Positions 50,944 through 59,887 are shown, numbered from the stretch's first letter. The stretch: 64,000 nt of DNA from Marinomonas phaeophyticola (GCF_026966905.1 NZ_JAPUBN010000015.1:186001-250000), one strand, 5' to 3'. Notes: generated by a model from the letters alone, not told the origin. Numbers and translations: made by a program.

Positions 50944-51912
50944 ATGTTGATGAAAAATATAGTAACTGGTTCTATTTTAGCAGGTGGCTTAGTTGCCTCA
51001 GCGAGTGCTGCTCAATGGCATATGCCGACCCCTTATGGTGATTCGAACCATCCAACTAAAATTGCTTACCAATTTGCAGAAGAAATTAAAGAGAAAACAA
51101 ACGGTGAGTTAGACATTACCGTGCATTCAGGTGCGTCTTTAGTTAAGCATCCAGAAATCCCTCGTGCCGTTAAAACTGGACAAGTGCAAATGGGTGAAGT
51201 GTTTATTGGTATCATGGGTAACACACACCCTATCTTTAAACATGACAATATTCCTTTTTTAGCGACTAACTATGATGACGCTAAAAAATTATGGAATGCC
51301 GCAAAACCTGAGATGCAAAAGCAATTGAATAAAGAAGGTATGACTCTGCTTTATTCTGTCGCTTGGCCTGCTCAGAGCTTGTACAGTAAAGACGCCGTTA
51401 ACTCTTTAGCGGATCTTGAAGGGTCAAGAATGCGAGCTTACAGTCCGTCAACATCACGTTTGGCGGATCTAATGGGAACCACTCCAACAACGATTCAAGT
51501 ACCAGAGATTCCTCAAGCATTCAGTACTGGGATCATTGATGCCATGATTACTTCTCCCTCAACTGGCGCTAATGGTCAAGCATGGGATTATGTGAAAAAT
51601 TATACGGATATCCAAGCTTGGATTCCTAAAAATGTGGTTGTTGTGAATACTCGATCGTTCAAACGCTTGGATAAAGGGACTCAAAAAATTATCCTAGATG
51701 CGGCGGCAAATGCAGAAAAGCGTGGTTGGGAAATTGTTCAATCAGAAGCAAAAAAAGATACTCAGACTCTAATTGATCATGGCATTGTGGTGGCTCAACC
51801 TTCTGAAACTTTGTTAAAGGAATTGGCGGTTATCGGTGAAACTATGGAAGCAGAGTGGTTGGCTGAATCCGGTCCAGAAATTAAAGCTTTGATAGAAAAT
51901 TACAAAAAGTAA
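50944..51912 (+). CDS. dctP: TRAP transporter substrate-binding protein (DctP), D-glutamate/5-oxoproline locus
   Basis: A 322-residue periplasmic protein with a signal peptide (MLMKNIVTGSILAGGLVASA, cleavage after SASA near 23). The DctP fold is shown by GELDITVHSGASLVKHPEIPRAVKTGQVQMGEV, LEGSRMRAYSPSTSRLADLMG with the conserved arginine, and IPQAFSTGIIDAMITSPSTG. Context (5-oxoprolinase, D-glutamate cyclase halves, D-transaminase) suggests a carboxylate such as 5-oxoproline or D-glutamate as ligand; sequence alone does not show it. GGAG precedes the start by about 8 bp. Confidence 0.88.
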   Translation: MLMKNIVTGSILAGGLVASASAAQWHMPTPYGDSNHPTKIAYQFAEEIKEKTNGELDITVHSGASLVKHPEIPRAVKTGQVQMGEVFIGIMGNTHPIFKHDNIPFLATNYDDAKKLWNAAKPEMQKQLNKEGMTLLYSVAWPAQSLYSKDAVNSLADLEGSRMRAYSPSTSRLADLMGTTPTTIQVPEIPQAFSTGIIDAMITSPSTGANGQAWDYVKNYTDIQAWIPKNVVVVNTRSFKRLDKGTQKIILDAAANAEKRGWEIVQSEAKKDTQTLIDHGIVVAQPSETLLKELAVIGETMEAEWLAESGPEIKALIENYKK

Positions 51913-51919
51913 CTCTATA

Positions 51920-51955
51920 AAGGTCATTAGTATTCTTTGCTAATGGCCTTATTTA
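51920..51955 (+). terminator. Attenuator-like hairpin between dctP and dctQ
   Basis: An 11-bp stem, AAGGTCATTAG with CTAATGGCCTT (one G-T pair), 9-nt loop, then ATTTAAAA. It contains the false ATG and TTG codons at 51943 and 51937. It likely limits read-through so that more binding protein is made. Confidence 0.65.
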
Positions 51956-51969
51956 AAAAGGCTTTTCTT

Positions 51970-52503
51970 ATGCGTAAATTTTTAAATAACATGTATTTGG
52001 CCTCTGGCTACCTTTCCGGTTTTTGTATTCTTCTTATTACTTTGTTGATTGTTTCTCAAGTCATTGGTCGCTTATTTGGCTTTATTGTTCCATCTGTCGA
52101 AGATTTTTCTGGCTATAGTTTAGCGGCGGCGACTTTCTTTGGCTTAGCTTATACTTTTCGAGAGGGTGGTCACATTCGTGTGAGCTTAGCAATTAAGTTT
52201 TTGCCTGCTAGCTCAAGGCGCATTCAGGAATTGTTTATCTTGGCAGTTGCTTTACTACTTTGTGCGTTTATGTCGTTTTATACCATCCACCTTTCTTGGG
52301 AATCGTACATTTTTGAAGAAGTCTCTTATGGCTATATACCTGTTCCTATTTGGTTACCTCAAGTGCCTGTTGCCTTAGGTATGGTGATGTTCACTATTGC
52401 TATCGCGGATGATTTTTTCTGTACATTGTTGGGTCAAACACCTAACTATTTGAAGCATGAAGACGAACTTGATGTTGAATCGGGTTTAGGGGGAGATAAT
52501 TAA
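51970..52503 (+). CDS. dctQ: TRAP transporter small permease (DctQ)
   Basis: A 177-residue membrane protein with four helices (about 7-33, 46-66, 83-104, 124-146); the SQVIGRLFGFIVPSVEDFSGYSLAAATFFGLAYTFREGGHIRVSL segment is the DctQ signature region. The ATG at 51970 has AAAAGG 7 bp before it; in-frame codons upstream lie in the hairpin and are rejected. The stop overlaps the dctM start by one base (TAATG). The C-terminal tail is acidic and cytosolic. Confidence 0.87.
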   Translation: MRKFLNNMYLASGYLSGFCILLITLLIVSQVIGRLFGFIVPSVEDFSGYSLAAATFFGLAYTFREGGHIRVSLAIKFLPASSRRIQELFILAVALLLCAFMSFYTIHLSWESYIFEEVSYGYIPVPIWLPQVPVALGMVMFTIAIADDFFCTLLGQTPNYLKHEDELDVESGLGGDN

Positions 52504-53810
52504 TGGATACCCTTATTTTATCGACGGTATTGGCCGTTGCGTTATTACTTATGCTTGCTTCTGGTTTCTGGGTGGCACTGTCTCTTGTTGGAGTGGGTGT
52601 GCTAGGTCTGGTTTTATCTGGAAACGATCAAATAGGTTTATTATTTGCTACCGCGACCTGGGGAGCAAGTACGTCTTGGTCTCTTACGGCTCTGCCTTTA
52701 TTCATCTGGATGGGCGAGATTCTGTTTAGAACAAGGTTATCAGAAGATCTTTTTAAAGGTCTGTCGCCGTTATTAAGTGGGCTACCTGGGCGTCTATTGC
52801 ATGTAAATGTATTGAGTTGTGGCATTTTTGCTGCTGTTTCTGGTTCTTCTGCTGCAACGGCCGCAACAATAGGGCGCATGACACTGCCTGAGTTAAAAGC
52901 GCGTGGTTACAGTGAACGTATGGCTGTGGGGACCTTAGCGGGATCGGGAACCTTAGGGCTATTGATTCCACCCTCTATTATTCTGATTGTTTACGGTGTG
53001 GCAGCAGAAGTCTCGATTGGTCGATTGTTTATTGCTGGCGCTTTACCTGGCCTCTTATTAGTAACCTTGTTCATGGGGTATACGGCATGTTGGGCTTTAT
53101 TAAATAAAGATGAATTACCAAAAAATTCCGATGAAAAAATTAGCGCTAAAGATAAAATTTTAGCCTTACAAAAACTGTTTCCTATTGTTGGTTTGATTGT
53201 TTTTGTTTTGGGTTCTATTTATGGCGGCTTAACTACCCCGACTGAAGCGGCGGCGTTAGGTGTTGTGGGTGCATTGTTTTTAGCGTTTGCTTCCAAGGCT
53301 TTGACGCGTAAAAGTTTTCTAGAGAGCTTACAAGGGGCGGTAAAAAGCTCTTGTATGATAGGTCTTATTTTAGTTGGAGCGCACTTTCTCACCTTGGCGA
53401 TGGGTTTTTTAGGTATCCCAAAATCATTAGCATTTTGGATTTCTGAAATGAGTTTGTCACCTGTAGAGCTGCTACTTTACTTGACAGTATTGTTTGTTGT
53501 TCTTGGTTGTTTTTTAGATGGTATTTCTGTGGTGGTTTTAACAACGGCCGTTGTCTTACCTATGGTGCAGCAAGCGGGTATTGATCTATTGTGGTTTGGT
53601 ATCTATATCGTGTTGGTGGTTGAAATGTCGCAAATCACGCCTCCCGTAGGGTTTAATCTCTTCGTCATCCAGGCGCTGACAGGTAAGGACATATTGTATG
53701 TTGCGCGGGCGGCACTACCTTTTTTCCTCCTTATTTTATTTGCTGTGGTATTGATTACTTGGTTCCCTCAAATAGTAACCTTTTTACCAACTAATATGAC
53801 CGGGGGATAA
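52503..53810 (+). CDS. dctM: TRAP transporter large permease (DctM)
   Basis: A 435-residue DctM protein with about twelve helices. Landmarks: ALPLFIWMGEILFRTRLSEDLFKGL, FAAVSGSSAATAATIGRMTLPEL, GTLGLLIPPSIILIVYG and MSQITPPVGFNLFVIQALTG near the end. It couples sodium entry to substrate import. One-base overlap with dctQ and a 4-bp gap to the regulator that follows show a single unit. Confidence 0.92.
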   Translation: MDTLILSTVLAVALLLMLASGFWVALSLVGVGVLGLVLSGNDQIGLLFATATWGASTSWSLTALPLFIWMGEILFRTRLSEDLFKGLSPLLSGLPGRLLHVNVLSCGIFAAVSGSSAATAATIGRMTLPELKARGYSERMAVGTLAGSGTLGLLIPPSIILIVYGVAAEVSIGRLFIAGALPGLLLVTLFMGYTACWALLNKDELPKNSDEKISAKDKILALQKLFPIVGLIVFVLGSIYGGLTTPTEAAALGVVGALFLAFASKALTRKSFLESLQGAVKSSCMIGLILVGAHFLTLAMGFLGIPKSLAFWISEMSLSPVELLLYLTVLFVVLGCFLDGISVVVLTTAVVLPMVQQAGIDLLWFGIYIVLVVEMSQITPPVGFNLFVIQALTGKDILYVARAALPFFLLILFAVVLITWFPQIVTFLPTNMTGG

Positions 53811-53814
53811 GGCA

Positions 53815-54321
53815 ATGCCAGATAAAGTGATTGTTGCATCTTCTCACTTGTTGTCGGAAAAAGGTGCATCATTAAGTGAGTTTGAATTCGGCATGATTAT
53901 CGCGAACAGTGCTTTTCAACGTTGGATGATGCACTGTGCGAAGACCAGTGGTGTGGTGGATTTAGCGCCTTTGGATATTTTAATTGTGCATCATATTAAC
54001 CATAGAGAGCGCTCTAAACGCTTGTCTGATATTTGCTTTGTACTAAATGTTGAAGATGTGCATACGGTCAACTATTCTGTGAAAAAGCTGTTAAAACGTA
54101 ACCTTATCCAAGGTGAAAAAGTGGGTAAAGAAATGTTTTATAGGACCAGTGAAGAAGGGCAGGTTTTTTGTAAACGTTATCGAGAAGTGAGAGAGGATTG
54201 TTTGGTTGATTCTCTTAAAAGTTTCAATTTCTCTCCGGATAAATTGACTGAGATTGCAGAAAACTTGCGGGCGTTATCTGGCTTATATGATCAAGCCTCT
54301 AGAGAAGCCGCATCTTTATAA
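53815..54321 (+). CDS. Winged-helix (MarR-like) transcriptional regulator
   Basis: A 168-residue protein: helical N-terminus (SEFEFGMIIANSAFQRWMMHCAKTSG), then a winged helix about 48-120 with LDILIVHHINHRERSKRLSDICFVLN, VHTVNYSVKKLLKRNLIQGEKVG as recognition helix and wing, and a dimerising C-terminal helix (LTEIAENLRALSGLYDQ). It resembles predicted MarR-type regulators found with TRAP and amidase genes. It lies 4 bp after dctM. Three copies of AAACTTTTAA in the gap before the next operon are candidate targets. Confidence 0.8.
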   Translation: MPDKVIVASSHLLSEKGASLSEFEFGMIIANSAFQRWMMHCAKTSGVVDLAPLDILIVHHINHRERSKRLSDICFVLNVEDVHTVNYSVKKLLKRNLIQGEKVGKEMFYRTSEEGQVFCKRYREVREDCLVDSLKSFNFSPDKLTEIAENLRALSGLYDQASREAASL

Positions 54322-54351
54322 TTATCGCCTTGAAAATAGGTGATAGAAAGA

Positions 54352-54382
54352 GAGGGTTGCCTAAATAGGTGGCCTTTTTTTT
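54352..54382 (+). terminator. Probable terminator after the regulator gene
   Basis: A stem with several G-T pairs (AGGGTTGCCT against AGGTGGCCTT) followed by eight T. It would divide the TRAP-regulator unit from the 5-oxoprolinase operon. Confidence 0.5.
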
Positions 54383-54390
54383 GAAATAAA

Positions 54391-54449
54391 AAACTTTTAA
54401 AATTTATTTATTAGGATGATTAAACTTTTAATATTCAATTTAAAAGTTT
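54391..54449. promoter_or_regulatory. Triple AAACTTTTAA site before the 5-oxoprolinase operon
   Basis: AAACTTTTAA occurs at 54391-54400 and 54422-54431 in the same direction, 31 bp apart, and in reverse (TTAAAAGTTT) at 54440-54449, making the last two an inverted repeat with 8-bp spacer. The spacing suits a dimeric regulator on one DNA face. AT-richness allows chance, but three perfect 10-mers in 59 bp is notable. Confidence 0.5.
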
Positions 54450-54531
54450 ATATGACCAAGTTATTGTCTGATTATAGAATAATCTGAAATTAGATGATTT
54501 AATTCGAAAATACGTTATTTGAGGTGTGTTT

Positions 54532-55341
54532 ATGTCTATTGAAAATGGTACTCCGTTAGCGCTTCTCTCTCCAAAACAGGTGCGAGAGCAGATTCGTTCC
54601 GGTCAATGGAAAGCGAATACGTCAGGAGTCGCATCAGGATACGTTCAAGGGAATATTGTTATTTTGCCGAAAGCATGGGCAGATGACTTCTTAAAGTTTT
54701 GTCAGATGAATCCTAAGGCTTGCCCAATTGTTGGTATGTCGGATGAGCCTGGTGATTTTTTATTGCCTTCCGTTGGTGACGATGTGGATATTCGTACCGA
54801 CGTTCCTAGTTATAAAGTTTTCCATGATGGTGTTTTTGTGGAAGAAGTGCATGATATTACGTCTATTTGGCAAGATGATTTAGTGACGTTTGTTTTAGGT
54901 TGCTCCTTTTCTTTTGAAGAACCTCTCATTGCCGATGGCTTAGAAGTGCGGAACATTACTGAAGGCGTTAACGTGCCTATGTATCGTACTAATATTGCAT
55001 GTCGTTCAGCTGGGCCATTCTCAGGAACTACAGTGGTCAGTATGCGCCCAATGGTTCCTAAAGATGCGATTCGTGCCATTCAAATCTGTACTCGCTTTCC
55101 TTCTGTACATGGTGCACCTTTACATTTTGGTGATCCAGCGGCGATTGGTGTACACGATATCGCTGCTCCTGACTTTGGTGATGCGGTGACAATTAAAGAG
55201 GGCGAAGTTCCGGTGTTCTGGGCATGCGGAGTAACACCTCAAGTGGCATTGGAACAAGCCAAACCTCCTTTTTGTATTACTCACAGTCCTGGTTGCATGC
55301 TAGTGACCGACATGCGTAATAGCCAATTGGCTATTTTATAA
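54532..55341 (+). CDS. DUF1445 / D-glutamate cyclase family protein (YcsI type)
   Basis: A 269-residue protein of the YcsI/DUF1445 family (often called putative hydro-lyase). Visible family marks: [86 protein letters not shown] and [14 protein letters not shown]. This domain is the N-terminal half of vertebrate mitochondrial D-glutamate cyclase, which forms 5-oxo-D-proline from D-glutamate. The C-terminal half (DUF4392) is encoded separately at 57768. GAGG before the ATG at 54532 fixes the start. First gene of the operon. Confidence 0.85.
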   Translation: MSIENGTPLALLSPKQVREQIRSGQWKANTSGVASGYVQGNIVILPKAWADDFLKFCQMNPKACPIVGMSDEPGDFLLPSVGDDVDIRTDVPSYKVFHDGVFVEEVHDITSIWQDDLVTFVLGCSFSFEEPLIADGLEVRNITEGVNVPMYRTNIACRSAGPFSGTTVVSMRPMVPKDAIRAIQICTRFPSVHGAPLHFGDPAAIGVHDIAAPDFGDAVTIKEGEVPVFWACGVTPQVALEQAKPPFCITHSPGCMLVTDMRNSQLAIL

Positions 55342-55370
55342 AACTGACTAGTGATGTAGGAGAAACGAAA

Positions 55371-56102
55371 ATGACGATGAAATTAAATTGCGATTTGGGT
55401 GAAGGTTACGGTTCTTGGAAAATGGGCTTAGACAGCTTAGCTATGCCTCATATTGACCAAGCGAATATTGCTTGTGGTTTTCATGCTGGCGATCCTCAGT
55501 GGATGCTAAAAACGCTGGCTTTAGCGGCAACACATGGGGTTGAAGTCGGCGCTCATCCTGGGTATCCAGACCTAGTGGGTTTTGGCCGTCGTAGTATGAA
55601 ATGCTCGGCAGACGAGGTTCATGGATTGATGTTGTATCAAATGTCTGCTCTTGATGGTATGGCACGCAGTCACGGACTGGAAATGACGTATGTGAAGCCT
55701 CATGGTGCGTTGTACAACGATATGATGGCAAACAGCGAACTCCGCGGCCAGATTATGCAAGCCGTAGCCAAATTTTATCGACCTATTCGCTTAGTATTGC
55801 AAGCGACGCCTGAAGCATCAGAACATCGTAAAGAAGCGGCTCAATACGGTATCGAAGTGGCGTTTGAAGCCTTTGCTGATCGTTGTTATGCGGACGATGG
55901 CAAATTACTGGCTCGCTCTAAAGAAGGTGCTGTGCATACTAAAGATAAGATGCTTGCTCAAGTTCTGCAATTAGTTGAGAAAGGCACTATTACTACGGTG
56001 AGTGGGCATGAGTTGACCTTAGATGTGGATACGCTTTGTGTTCATGGTGACAATGAAGCTGGAGTACGCTCAATTGAAGCCATTAGGGAGATGTTGTCCT
56101 AA
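55371..56102 (+). CDS. pxpA: 5-oxoprolinase subunit A (LamB/YcsF family)
   Basis: A 243-residue protein: KLNCDLGEGYGSWKMG at the start, HIDQANIACGFHAGDP, VGAHPGYPDLVGFGRR, YVKPHGALYND and FADRCYADDGKL, all standard for PxpA. With PxpB and PxpC it forms the prokaryotic ATP-dependent 5-oxoprolinase, which opens L-5-oxoproline to L-glutamate. GGAG precedes the ATG; the gene ends with a one-base overlap (TAATG) to pxpB. A second in-frame ATG lies two codons in. Confidence 0.95.
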   Translation: MTMKLNCDLGEGYGSWKMGLDSLAMPHIDQANIACGFHAGDPQWMLKTLALAATHGVEVGAHPGYPDLVGFGRRSMKCSADEVHGLMLYQMSALDGMARSHGLEMTYVKPHGALYNDMMANSELRGQIMQAVAKFYRPIRLVLQATPEASEHRKEAAQYGIEVAFEAFADRCYADDGKLLARSKEGAVHTKDKMLAQVLQLVEKGTITTVSGHELTLDVDTLCVHGDNEAGVRSIEAIREMLS

Positions 56103-56794
56103 TGAGTGCTTCGATGAGGATAGACATCGCTGGTGAGAATACGCTGATAGTGTATTTTGCCGAGGTAGCCAGCGAGCAGTCTGCTGCGGATGTATTCACA
56201 GCAACTCAAGCGTTAGAAGAATTGGTTGGTCATGGTGTTATTGATTTCATTCCTTCTTATGCGTCTTTGTTAGTCATTTACGACGATGATGTGTTTGATT
56301 TTTACGCCATGCGTAATGAAATTGTTCAGCGTTTGAAATCGAATCAAAAAGGGGCTCTGACTAAAGAAAGTCGTTTAGTGGCGCTCCCTGTCTATTATGG
56401 TGCCGATGCGGGTCCAGATTTAGCGGAACTTGCCGAAACAGCGAAATTATCGATAGCTGAGGTGATTGAAATTCATCAATCGCAAGCCTATCAAGTTTTT
56501 GCGATTGGCTTCGCGCCTGGTTTTGCTTTTCTAGGTGAGGTTGATCCACGGATTGCCGCTCCTAGAAAGTCGACGCCGAGAAAAGCGGTACCAAAGGGGG
56601 CCGTTGCGATTGCGGATCGTCAAACGGCCGTTTATCCAAGTGTTTCACCTGGCGGCTGGAACTTAATCGGTTTATGTCCAACCCCTATGTTTGATGCTAA
56701 AGCGACGCCTTGTATGCCAGTAGAAGTGGGTGACAAGGTGAAGTTTTATGCAATTAGTAAAGATGAGTATTTGGCGCTAGGAGGTGAGTTATGA
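56102..56794 (+). CDS. pxpB: 5-oxoprolinase subunit B (KipI family)
   Basis: A 230-residue KipI/PxpB protein. The carboxy-terminal half is the conserved cyclophilin-like part: YQVFAIGFAPGFAFLGEVDPRIAAPRKSTPRKAVPKGAVAIADRQTAVYPSVSPGGWNLIG broken here into the GFAPGFAFLG, PRKAVPKGAVAIA and SPGGWNLIG motifs. It binds PxpC to form the ATP-using transferase part of 5-oxoprolinase. Overlaps pxpA by one base and pxpC by four (ATGA). Confidence 0.94.
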   Translation: MSASMRIDIAGENTLIVYFAEVASEQSAADVFTATQALEELVGHGVIDFIPSYASLLVIYDDDVFDFYAMRNEIVQRLKSNQKGALTKESRLVALPVYYGADAGPDLAELAETAKLSIAEVIEIHQSQAYQVFAIGFAPGFAFLGEVDPRIAAPRKSTPRKAVPKGAVAIADRQTAVYPSVSPGGWNLIGLCPTPMFDAKATPCMPVEVGDKVKFYAISKDEYLALGGEL

Positions 56795-57717
56795 AAATCC
56801 TGCAGCCAGGTGTGTTGGCCTTGATTCAAGATTTAGGGCGTATTGGGAAACATCGCATTGGATTAACGGTGGGTGGACCTATGGATCCATCGGCTTTTCG
56901 TTGGGCGAATCGTCTTTGTCATAATCCAGATAATGCCAGTGCTATAGAGATCAGCATTGGTGGTTTTGCGGCCGAGTTTTTAGAACCAGCGCAAATAGCG
57001 ATTACTGGTGCGACGGTAGAAGTGAAAATTAATGGCAAAGCGGTCTCCATGTGGGAAACGTTAAATGTTCATGCTGGAGATACTTTAAAGCTGGGGTTTG
57101 CCACCGAAGGTTGTCGTATTTACCTTGCTATCCAAGGTGGTATTGAACTTGAGGCACATTTTGGCAGTACCGCCACAGTGGTGCGAGAAGGATTAGGTGG
57201 TTTGTCTGGTAAGCCCTTAGCAAAAGGGGATCTCATTAATGTATCGCATCGAGATAACAAGGCAAGACTTTCTATGCCGACCCAACATAGGCCCAATTAT
57301 GCCGATCAATCGCCTCTTAGAGTCGTACTTGGTTATCAAGCTGAAAGTTTCAGTAGTTTGGATAAAGCACGTTTCTTTCATGGTGAATACACAGTAAGTG
57401 AGCGTATGGATCGAATGGGGTACCGTTTGACTGGTCCTGCTTGCCACTCGTCTGTATCGAGCTTGTTGTCTGAGGGGATCTCCCATGGTGCCATTCAAGT
57501 GCCGCCAGATGGGCAGCCTATTGTTTTATTGAATGATCGCCAAACGATTGGAGGTTATCCAAAGCTGGGTTCTGTAATGGCGTTAGATACAGCAAGATTG
57601 GCTCAAATGACCCAAGGTAAAAAAGTGCACTTTACTCCGGTGACAGTAGAAGAGGCGCACGTAATAAATATGCTAGCGCGTAATAAAGACGCGAATATAG
57701 AGCTTTTGCCTCTTTAA
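56791..57717 (+). CDS. pxpC: 5-oxoprolinase subunit C (KipA family)
   Basis: A 308-residue KipA/PxpC protein. N-terminal ALIQDLGRIGKHRIGLTVGGPMDPSAFRWANRL pattern (GGPMD with the family aspartate), CRIYLAIQGGIE, FGSTATVVREGLGG, and a late SEGISHGAIQVPPDGQPIVLLNDRQTIGGYPKLG region. All motifs of the biotin-dependent carboxylase-like fold are present. It completes the PxpABC enzyme. A 50-bp gap leads to the DUF4392 gene. Confidence 0.94.
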   Translation: MKILQPGVLALIQDLGRIGKHRIGLTVGGPMDPSAFRWANRLCHNPDNASAIEISIGGFAAEFLEPAQIAITGATVEVKINGKAVSMWETLNVHAGDTLKLGFATEGCRIYLAIQGGIELEAHFGSTATVVREGLGGLSGKPLAKGDLINVSHRDNKARLSMPTQHRPNYADQSPLRVVLGYQAESFSSLDKARFFHGEYTVSERMDRMGYRLTGPACHSSVSSLLSEGISHGAIQVPPDGQPIVLLNDRQTIGGYPKLGSVMALDTARLAQMTQGKKVHFTPVTVEEAHVINMLARNKDANIELLPL

Positions 57718-57767
57718 CTTATGGCTAAATCAGCCCTGTTAGATTACATAAGATTGTCGGAGAAACT

Positions 57768-58628
57768 ATGACAGATAATTTAGAGTCGATGAGTATTGCC
57801 ATAGAAAATGCATTGGTAGCTAGAAACCTTCGAGGGATGGCAAGTGTGCGGCCTAGTTTAAAGCCAGGGTACTGCTTAAGGGCAGCCAAAACCTTATTTA
57901 GTGCTAAAGGCGTTGTGTTAATTGGCACGGGGTTTCCTGTGACAGACACCTTTGAAACGGATGGCCCTTTAGGTGCGATTGCTCTCTACCAAGCTTTAGA
58001 AGCGGTTGGCTCAACACCCTATATTGTCTGTGGTGCACCATTGTCAAAAGCATTAAGAGACGATTACCGAATTGTCGAGATTGAAGTGGGTAAACATGCG
58101 TATCAAGCTCAAGAGGCGAAAGCGGTTTTAGATGATTTGAAACCCAGTGTGGTCTTGTCTATTGAGAGACCCGGTCAAGCTGAAGACGGTAATTACTATA
58201 ACATGCGTGGTGAGGACATCAGTGCTCGTACCGCGTGTTATGACACTTTCATGAAGCAAGCAAGCTGTCCTACGATTGCGATTGGTGATGGCGGTAATGA
58301 AATAGGCATGGGGAATGTGGCGCAAGCATTGAAGTCTTTGGACATTGTTGCTGCTCAAACAGGATGTGATGAATTGTTGGTTGCGGATGTCTCAAATTGG
58401 GGAGGCTACGGTCTTATTGCCATAATGGGGTATTTAGAGAACCGTGATTTACTGGCTGAATTTGAGCCGGTAGTAACGCTTCAGTATTTGTCTAAACTGG
58501 GTAGTGTTGATGGTGTCACTCGTCTTAATCAATTAACTGAGGATGGCTTGGATTCTTCAGTTGGTGATGAGGTGATATTGGAGTTACGTAAATTGACCGG
58601 TTTTGATGTGTCTAATAAGACAAAATAA
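57768..58628 (+). CDS. DUF4392 / D-glutamate cyclase C-terminal domain protein
   Basis: A 286-residue single-domain protein of the DUF4392 family, the C-terminal half of vertebrate D-glutamate cyclase. Motifs seen: VLIGTGFPVTDTFETDGPLGAIAL near residue 45, LSIERPGQAEDGNYYNMRG near 128, CPTIAIGDGGNEIGMGN near 168 and ADVSNWGGYGL near 205. IGTGF, ERPG and GDGGNEIGMG suggest a nucleotide- or phosphate-free small-acid site of Rossmann type. Encoded apart from its DUF1445 partner with pxpABC between them; the two proteins probably act on the same metabolite. Confidence 0.85.
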   Translation: MTDNLESMSIAIENALVARNLRGMASVRPSLKPGYCLRAAKTLFSAKGVVLIGTGFPVTDTFETDGPLGAIALYQALEAVGSTPYIVCGAPLSKALRDDYRIVEIEVGKHAYQAQEAKAVLDDLKPSVVLSIERPGQAEDGNYYNMRGEDISARTACYDTFMKQASCPTIAIGDGGNEIGMGNVAQALKSLDIVAAQTGCDELLVADVSNWGGYGLIAIMGYLENRDLLAEFEPVVTLQYLSKLGSVDGVTRLNQLTEDGLDSSVGDEVILELRKLTGFDVSNKTK

Positions 58629-58686
58629 GCACTTTGTGGCGTAAGCCATTATTTATTATTGATTGATTTTTTATGTGGAGAACACT

Positions 58687-59544
58687 ATGAACACTGTTTA
58701 TTTGAATGGCTCATTTATGCCTATTGAGGAAGCGAAAATTTCCCCATTGGACCGTGGCTTTTTATTTGGTGATGGTATTTATGAAGTGATTCCTTCTTAC
58801 GAAGGCAAGACAGTGGGATTAGAGCCACATATGCAACGTATGTTTGATGGCATGTCGGCTATTGGCATTCAATGCAATAAGTCTCTTGAAGAGTGGAAAG
58901 CATTAATTCAAGAATTAATTTCACTTAATGGAGGGGGCAATTTAGGCATCTATTTGCAAGTAAGTCGTGGAGCCGATGTTAAACGCTATCATGCTTATCC
59001 TAAAGATGTTGAACCAACTGTCTTTGCGATGGTAATGGCGATTAAACCGGCTGTCGAAGCGGATGCAAGTACAGCAAAAGGCTTCTCTGTTGCGACTACT
59101 CAAGACATGCGCTGGAAGCGTTGTCAAATTAAGTCTACTGCGTTACTTGGTAATGTAATGCATTTCCAAGAAGGCTATGCGAGCGGTAATGATGAGATTC
59201 TTTTATACAATGAAGATAATTTCTTAACTGAAGCAAGCTCTTCTAATGCCTTTATCGTTAAAGATGGTGTTGTGCTAACGCCTATTCAAGATAATCAAAT
59301 TTTACCGGGGATTACTCGTAAGCTCATTCTTGATATTTTAGAAAAAGACGGCTCGATTCCATTTGAAGTGCGTAATATCTCAATGGAAGAAGTCTTTAAT
59401 GCGGATGAAATTTGGGTGACCAGCTCCAGCAAAGAGTTAGCTCCAGTCACTGTTATTGATGGGAAACCAGTCGGTAATGGAAAGGTAGGTGGCGTTTGGG
59501 AAGCCGCGTTTAAACTTTATACTCAATTTAAGTTTGACTATTAA
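58687..59544 (+). CDS. dat: D-amino-acid aminotransferase (class IV)
   Basis: A 285-residue fold-type IV PLP enzyme. VYLNGSFMPIEEAKISPLDRGFLFGDGIYEV is the family N-terminus (given here in parts: PLDRGFLFGDGIYE), the PLP lysine is in CQIKSTALLGNVM (about residue 145), then LTEASSSNAFIVKDG, ILPGITRKLILD and IWVTSSSKELAPV. The pattern fits D-alanine transaminase, which interconverts D-glutamate plus pyruvate with 2-oxoglutarate plus D-alanine. GGAG 6 bp before 58687 sets the start over the upstream in-frame codon. Last gene of the operon; branched-chain or 4-amino-4-deoxychorismate lyase activity is less likely. Confidence 0.85.
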   Translation: MNTVYLNGSFMPIEEAKISPLDRGFLFGDGIYEVIPSYEGKTVGLEPHMQRMFDGMSAIGIQCNKSLEEWKALIQELISLNGGGNLGIYLQVSRGADVKRYHAYPKDVEPTVFAMVMAIKPAVEADASTAKGFSVATTQDMRWKRCQIKSTALLGNVMHFQEGYASGNDEILLYNEDNFLTEASSSNAFIVKDGVVLTPIQDNQILPGITRKLILDILEKDGSIPFEVRNISMEEVFNADEIWVTSSSKELAPVTVIDGKPVGNGKVGGVWEAAFKLYTQFKFDY

Positions 59545-59887
59545 AAGATAAAACAATTCTCTGTTTTGGGTAATAGCATAGTGAACAGTATCTATCATGT
59601 TGCTATTACTCATCTAGACTCCGTCAATATTCAACAACCTGTCTACAAAACCCTACAAAATATAACTCCTGTCATCTGAGTATCTTTTACTATAATAGGA
59701 TAATGACACTCTGATTAGTGACTTGAGGATAGTTCTCTTGCTAATTTAAGAGTACAGTTTCTAAGCCATTAGCAATGTGATTGTCTTGTTTTCTTTTCTT
59801 GATAAGATTTTATGACATTGACCGATTGGTTGATAATTATAGGGCGGTCTAAAATAGGGCGTCATAGTGGATAAGAGGAAATGACTC
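59545..59887. other. Intergenic region between the aminotransferase and chemoreceptor genes
   Basis: About 340 bp, no gene seen on either strand. GAGGAAA just before 59888 is the chemoreceptor ribosome site; no clear terminator for the preceding operon was found. Confidence 0.4.
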
